Assembly: GCA_003447595.1 (NCBI GenBank)
Contig: DLYT01000008.1
Location: forward strand, 28,689-38,260
Source of the DNA: Porphyromonadaceae bacterium
GTDB lineage: Bacteria > Bacteroidota > Bacteroidia > Bacteroidales > CAMTPD01
Direction of reading: 5' to 3'
DNA length: 9,572 bases
Shown: piece by piece, positions 6,525 through 9,572 of the stretch
How positions within the stretch are numbered: position 1 is the first letter of the stretch
How the letters are laid out: every line of letters begins with the position of its first letter
Notes under the pieces: generated by a model
Seen by the model: the letters and a program-made list of their open reading frames with translations, nothing else
Database searches by the model: none
Told to the model about the DNA's origin: nothing
Made by a program: the position numbers and the translations under genes

Positions 6525-7778
6525 CTATGATTCTTGTAAAGCACCGGTATTATCTAAGATCAAATAAGCACAATAGAGTGAGTCGCTACAAACCGGAGTA
6601 AGCGCGAAGAAGCCCGACTGTACCTTTCCTTCGTGAATTACCATAGGATACTTCAACTTTAGCTCATCGAGCTTTGTGCGCAATGCCTCGGCCGATGGTG
6701 CATGGTCGATAATCATTCGTCCTTTGGCAGCCGGATGTACAATGCGATTATAAACTTCGCTACTTAAGATACCCATATTACAGCGCAGGTTGATCTCAAC
6801 CATCGGATGAATTCGAATACTTTTGTCGGCATCTCGGATCAGCATCATATCTATACCAAAGTAACCACAGTAATTGCGGCCTATCAACTCGGGAAGAATC
6901 GACAGATAGGTATCGCGAATGGTTGCAAACTCTTCGTCGAAAGTTTCGGACCGAACGGTATCATCCAAATAACTCTTTAGAGCAGTGTATAATTCGGGCT
7001 GACTCATCACGTGGTTACCCACATAAGCACCATGCTCATTGGTAAAGAAAAGCGAGATCCCCAGATACTCGATCGCACCATCGGGATGTATATAAAACTG
7101 CATGGCAAAGTCGTGTACCTTTTCCACGAGCGTTGCTACTGTTACAAAACCTTGCTGTTTGAGCACCCCTTTGCTCCATTCACGTTCGAAGCGTGTAAGT
7201 TCGCGGTGCATAAAACGGACCCCTTTGCCTGCTCCCGACCAAGGAGCCTTCACCACGATACTACGCAGAGCTGCCTCTTGCTCAATCTCTTCGATCGACG
7301 CACAACGCTGAGGAATAAAATTAATTTGATAAGGAGCCAATCGTTCCAAAATACGAGGCAATACATCTACCACAACGCCTTTGCCGTATATTTCATAGTG
7401 CGCATCACTCCATTGAGCAACAGGATGAGATTGAAACGTTTCATCGCAATACGGTTTGAGCGGCGCCAAAGCCAAGTGAGAAGACGGACTCCACCCCCAA
7501 GGATGCAGAAACGTAAGTTTGGGAAGCTCCGTAGCTTCGATATCAGCCAAAGTCCGATAATCGACCTGATAATCGAGCACCTGTGACAAAGAAGCGGTAA
7601 AGCGATCATCGGGCAGTGCCTCTACGGCAACGATGTCGTTTTTCCGAGCAAAGTAAACCGGTAGTACGGCCAAGTCTTGCTTCATCTTTACGATGCGGGC
7701 TGGCGGCATATAATACGGACTTTTATTGGCTACTGCCAAGTCATTGTCCGAATTGAAATAAAAAAGTCTTGGGTTCAT
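6525..7778 (-). CDS. Uncharacterised ATP-grasp-like protein
   Basis: I do not recognise a named function. The 417 residues look like a cytoplasmic ATP-grasp fold with its own N-terminal domain. The start reads NSDNDLAVANKSPYYMPPA (about 9-27), which I recall from conserved hypothetical proteins of Bacteroidales. HPWGWSPSSH lies at about 92-101. The ATP-binding half has IVVKAPWSGAGKGVRF (174-189), with Lys177 and a Gly-rich loop, and LVEK at about 217-220, where the hinge that contacts adenine would be. The metal-binding end has Asp310 in GYFGIDMML and EIN (328-330) in VEINLRCNMG. Members of this fold usually join a carboxylate to an amine or thiol through an acyl phosphate; the substrate here is unknown. 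There is no signal peptide or membrane segment. ATG at 7778 is the natural start. The gene follows nfo across a hairpin with no promoter of its own, so it is probably read from the nfo promoter. Confidence 0.85.
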   Translation of the reverse strand: MNPRLFYFNSDNDLAVANKSPYYMPPARIVKMKQDLAVLPVYFARKNDIVAVEALPDDRFTASLSQVLDYQVDYRTLADIEATELPKLTFLHPWGWSPSSHLALAPLKPYCDETFQSHPVAQWSDAHYEIYGKGVVVDVLPRILERLAPYQINFIPQRCASIEEIEQEAALRSIVVKAPWSGAGKGVRFMHRELTRFEREWSKGVLKQQGFVTVATLVEKVHDFAMQFYIHPDGAIEYLGISLFFTNEHGAYVGNHVMSQPELYTALKSYLDDTVRSETFDEEFATIRDTYLSILPELIGRNYCGYFGIDMMLIRDADKSIRIHPMVEINLRCNMGILSSEVYNRIVHPAAKGRMIIDHAPSAEALRTKLDELKLKYPMVIHEGKVQSGFFALTPVCSDSLYCAYLILDNTGALQES

Positions 7779-7794
7779 CGTTATCTATTCGCTT

Positions 7795-7847
7795 CAATAG
7801 CGACTGCCCGAAGCGATGATTTACGTCATCACTTCGGGCAGCTATTG
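7795..7847. repeat. Long intercistronic hairpin between nfo and the ATP-grasp gene
   Basis: CAATAG (7795-7800) pairs with CTATTG (7842-7847). After a 3-nt bulge, CTGCCCGAAG (7804-7813) pairs with CTTCGGGCAG (7832-7841). After a C/A mismatch, GATGA (7815-7819) pairs with TCATC (7826-7830), leaving a 6-nt loop. The structure starts 4 nt past the nfo stop and ends 16 nt before the next ATG. No T-tract follows on the minus strand, so it is not a textbook terminator. It may be a processing, stability or attenuation element, or a copy of a dispersed palindrome. Confidence 0.75.
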
Positions 7848-7851
7848 TATA

Positions 7852-8700
7852 TTATTTATTTCGTTGCAATGAATATAGCAGTTGAATTTCTTCAGCCCAC
7901 AACGATTCGTCTGGTGTTTCGAGAATAAGCGGAATATTATCAAAGCGATCATCGTTCATGATGAAGTCAAAAACCTCCATTCCCATAAAGCCTTTTCCTA
8001 GACTGTCGTGACGGTCTACTCGTGTTGCAAGTTCTTTCTTCGAATCATTGATATGCATCCCTTTGAGATACTGAAAACCTACAATCTCCTCAAACTCGCG
8101 AAATGTTTCGTCGATAGCCATACGCGAAGTAAGGTCGTAGCCCGAAGCCAAGGTATGTGCCGTATCAAGACAAACTCCTACGCGCGACTTATCTTCGACA
8201 CGGTCGATAATATAGGCCAGTTGTTCGAATTTGTAACCGAGATTCGAGCCTTGTCCGGCCGTATTCTCAATAACAGCCATCACTCCGTTCGTTTTATCCA
8301 GCGTCAAGTTAATTGATTCTGCAATACGAGCCAAACACTCCTCTTCGGTCATCTTCTTCAAGTGGCTTCCCGGATGAAAATTAAGACGATCCAGTCCTAA
8401 CTGTTCGCAGCGTTGCATCTCATCAAGAAAAGCCTCACGCGACTTAGTCAGCCCCTCTTCTTCGGGATGCCCCAGATTGATCAGATAACTATCGTGCGGA
8501 AGAATTTGAGCCGGTGAAAACTGAAACTTCTCGCAGTTGTCTTTAAAAGCCTTGATGCTCTTTTGGGTAAGCGGAGCTGCTTTCCATTGTTTTTGATTTT
8601 TCGTAAACAGTGCAAAAGCCTTTGCTCCTATCGCAGCTGCATTCAATGGAGCGTTTTCTACACCTCCCGAAGCGCTCACATGAGCCCCTATATATTTCAT
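7852..8700 (-). CDS. nfo: Endonuclease IV (AP endonuclease family 2)
   Basis: This base-excision repair enzyme cuts DNA 5' to abasic sites and clears blocked 3' ends, using three zinc ions. The 282 residues align with E. coli Nfo without offset. All nine zinc ligands fall at the E. coli positions: His69, His109, Glu145, Asp179, His182, His216, Asp229, His231 and Glu261. Surrounding motifs include GAHVSASGG (5-13), LPHDSYLINLG, NFHPGSH, ENTAGQG, CLDTAHTLASGYD, HINDSKKELATRVDRHDSLG and LILETP. The ATG at 8700 gives the standard MKYIGAHVSASGG start. A good promoter lies 26-56 bp upstream. The ATP-grasp gene follows after 73 bp and is likely in the same transcript. Confidence 0.98.
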   Translation of the reverse strand: MKYIGAHVSASGGVENAPLNAAAIGAKAFALFTKNQKQWKAAPLTQKSIKAFKDNCEKFQFSPAQILPHDSYLINLGHPEEEGLTKSREAFLDEMQRCEQLGLDRLNFHPGSHLKKMTEEECLARIAESINLTLDKTNGVMAVIENTAGQGSNLGYKFEQLAYIIDRVEDKSRVGVCLDTAHTLASGYDLTSRMAIDETFREFEEIVGFQYLKGMHINDSKKELATRVDRHDSLGKGFMGMEVFDFIMNDDRFDNIPLILETPDESLWAEEIQLLYSLQRNK

Positions 8701-8725
8701 TGTTCCTTGTTTTTATATTAGACAA

Positions 8726-8756
8726 CAAAGTTAACTTTGAAATGAGTACAATCAAA
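8726..8756 (-). promoter_or_regulatory. Promoter of nfo, with a palindromic -7 region
   Basis: On the minus strand, TTTG (8756-8753) is followed after exactly 19 nt by TAACTTTG (8733-8726). Both boxes match the Bacteroidota consensus perfectly. The start would lie near 8719, giving a short leader of about 20 nt before the nfo ATG. The -7 box is half of a perfect 14-bp palindrome, CAAAGTTAACTTTG (8726-8739). Confidence 0.7.
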
Positions 8757-8779
8757 GTATTTTTCTTCTATATCTACAT

Positions 8780-8825
8780 AAAAAAAGCTGCCTGCTTTAC
8801 CGTAGTAGGTAAAGACAGACAGCTT
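8780..8825 (-). terminator. Rho-independent terminator of the arginine decarboxylase gene
   Basis: The hairpin spans 8785-8825. AAGCTG pairs with CAGCTT, then after a mismatch CTG pairs with CAG, then after a bulged A CTTTACC pairs with GGTAAAG around a 6-nt loop (8802-8807). On the minus strand it runs into seven T residues (8786-8780). It begins 24 nt past the TAA stop of the gene at 8850, the classic layout. Confidence 0.85.
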
Positions 8826-8849
8826 AACTATCGTTTGTCTCTTTCAGAA

Positions 8850-9386
8850 TTACTCAGCGTCTGGAAGCAAGAAATCTACGAAACAAAGAGCAGCAAGAGC
8901 TGTTCCGTATCTCTTTTCGATTGTGATACCTTCCGTAATGAAGTTAAGTTCTCCCAAATAATACTGGCTGTATGTTTTTTGGTGCAAATCGTTGATTACA
9001 CGGATCAAACGAGACTCAAGCTCTTCGATACGGTAACGACCGCTTACCTCACAAACCAATCCGCCTACTTTCTCATCAAAGTTCTCATCCTTGTACATCC
9101 AAGCGTATACAACACCTGCCGACACGAACTCATCTTGATACCCGTGAGACACGGACATAATTGTTTTCATCTCTGAACCAAATGGAGGAAGATCAATTTC
9201 GTCCATGGTGATGATGTGTGCAGTTGCCGGTAGAACCGACGAGTAAGTCATAATATTAAAGTCTGAGATCCCTGCATCATACAACGCCATGTGATATGAT
9301 CCTGCATGCTTCTCAAGATCAGACTCCCCACTTCCTTTAGTGATAAAGAATGTGTTTGGGATTAGATTTCCAACTTTCTTCGTCAT
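8850..9386 (-). CDS. pdaD: Pyruvoyl-dependent arginine decarboxylase
   Basis: This family converts arginine to agmatine, the first step of the agmatine route to putrescine and longer polyamines. It uses a covalently bound pyruvoyl group made by self-cleavage instead of pyridoxal phosphate. The 178 residues carry NTFFITKGSGESDLEKHAGS (11-30), DAGISDFNIM (37-46), and YSSVLP (48-53). The Ser49-Ser50 bond is the expected cleavage site, as at Ser52-Ser53 of the Methanocaldococcus jannaschii enzyme, giving a short beta chain and a pyruvoyl-capped alpha chain. Glu113 in LVCEVSGRY is the likely catalytic acid. ATG at 9386 (MTKKVGNLIPN) is preferred over an in-frame TTG at 9425, which would start inside the predicted promoter. 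The gene appears to be a single transcription unit with its own terminator. No other polyamine gene is visible in the window. Confidence 0.92.
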   Translation of the reverse strand: MTKKVGNLIPNTFFITKGSGESDLEKHAGSYHMALYDAGISDFNIMTYSSVLPATAHIITMDEIDLPPFGSEMKTIMSVSHGYQDEFVSAGVVYAWMYKDENFDEKVGGLVCEVSGRYRIEELESRLIRVINDLHQKTYSQYYLGELNFITEGITIEKRYGTALAALCFVDFLLPDAE

Positions 9387-9422
9387 TTCAAATATTAAAT
9401 TACTAATTAGAATTGTTGAGTA

Positions 9423-9430
9423 CAAAAATA
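9423..9430 (-). promoter_or_regulatory. Candidate -7 box for the arginine decarboxylase gene
   Basis: On the minus strand, TATTTTTG (9430-9423) matches TAnnTTTG fully. No TTTG lies 19-21 nt upstream, so the -33 element is weak. The implied start near 9416 gives a leader of about 30 nt before the ATG at 9386 and argues against starting translation at the upstream TTG. Confidence 0.4.
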
Positions 9431-9505
9431 ACGAACTTATCGAGATTTCCTACTAGTTTACTTCCAGTTTTTAAGATAAGACGACCGGTTATTTTCTGTA
9501 ATCTG

Positions 9506-9571
9506 TTAGAAAAACAACTCCCCTTCCCGATTGTTCAGTAATAATACCAATTCTCTTCTCGCTTTAGGCTC
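9506..9571 (-). CDS. Possible C-terminal end of an unidentified gene (cut by window edge)
   Basis: One minus-strand frame stays open from the right edge for 21 codons to a TAA at 9508-9506. It reads roughly EPKARRELVLLLNNREGELF and ends in Phe. The other two minus-strand frames stop within 3 and 12 codons. The peptide is too short to assign to a family, and a non-coding stretch could stay open this long by chance. No clear terminator follows it before the decarboxylase promoter. Confidence 0.25.
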   Translation of the reverse strand, partial: EPKARRELVLLLNNREGELFF

Positions 9572-9572
9572 C

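Noticed and set aside
7011..7586. Plus-strand open frame of 191 codons
   Set aside because: It is antisense to the ATP-grasp gene, whose frame carries the conserved motifs. It has no recognisable domain.
6525..8700. nfo plus the ATP-grasp gene as a defence or secondary-metabolite island
   Set aside because: nfo is a standard repair gene with all ligands conserved. There is no nuclease-toxin, precursor peptide, transporter or mobile signature nearby, so adjacency alone does not support such a system.
8610..9176. Plus-strand open frame of 188 codons spanning the nfo promoter and decarboxylase terminator
   Set aside because: It is antisense to two certain genes and to their control signals, and its translation has no family features.
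9387..9425. TTG start 13 codons upstream for the arginine decarboxylase
   Set aside because: The extra residues are not part of the family, and the codon lies inside the predicted -7 box, so it would not be in the transcript.
1..9572. CRISPR array, tRNA, rRNA, transposon ends or tandem repeats
   Set aside because: I looked for regularly spaced repeats, cloverleaf-like stems, transposase motifs and flanking inverted repeats and saw none. The inverted repeats present are explained as terminators, an intercistronic hairpin or promoter dyads.

Overview
The window looks like chromosomal housekeeping DNA from a member of the Bacteroidota, probably order Bacteroidales. Three things point there. Several intergenic spaces carry the lineage's promoter signature (TTTG, 19-21 nt, TAnnTTTG). 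Starts generally lack a clear Shine-Dalgarno sequence. The dihydroorotase has the DDQVHFREPG signature that I recall from Bacteroides and Porphyromonas-type enzymes. No insertion sequence, phage gene, CRISPR array, tRNA or rRNA is visible, and I see no sign of recent gene transfer.

Layout, left to right. Bases 1-998 (minus) hold the N-terminal third of pyruvate phosphate dikinase, cut by the window edge. A divergent 314-bp spacer (999-1312) holds candidate promoters for ppdK and for a plus-strand pair: a 23S rRNA uracil-5-methyltransferase (RlmD type, TTG start, 1313-2722) and, 20 bp later, a lipoprotein lytic transglycosylase of MltF architecture (2743-4158). A hairpin at 4148-4201 closes this unit and, from the other side, the minus-strand pair DPM1-like polyprenol-phosphate glycosyltransferase (5627-6379) then dihydroorotase pyrC (4233-5576). 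Further right, still minus, come endonuclease IV (nfo, 7852-8700) followed by an uncharacterised ATP-grasp protein (6525-7778), separated by a long intercistronic hairpin. Last is a pyruvoyl-dependent arginine decarboxylase (8850-9386) with its own terminator. The final 67 bases may hold the 3' end of one more minus-strand gene.

The genes serve separate pathways: PEP/pyruvate interconversion, rRNA modification, peptidoglycan turnover, pyrimidine synthesis, lipid-linked sugar supply, base-excision repair and polyamine synthesis. I see no coherent new multi-gene system. The points most worth a second look are the ATP-grasp protein of unknown function, the hairpin before it, the Gln in the dihydroorotase HxH motif, and the dyad-symmetric sequences over the nfo and glycosyltransferase promoters.
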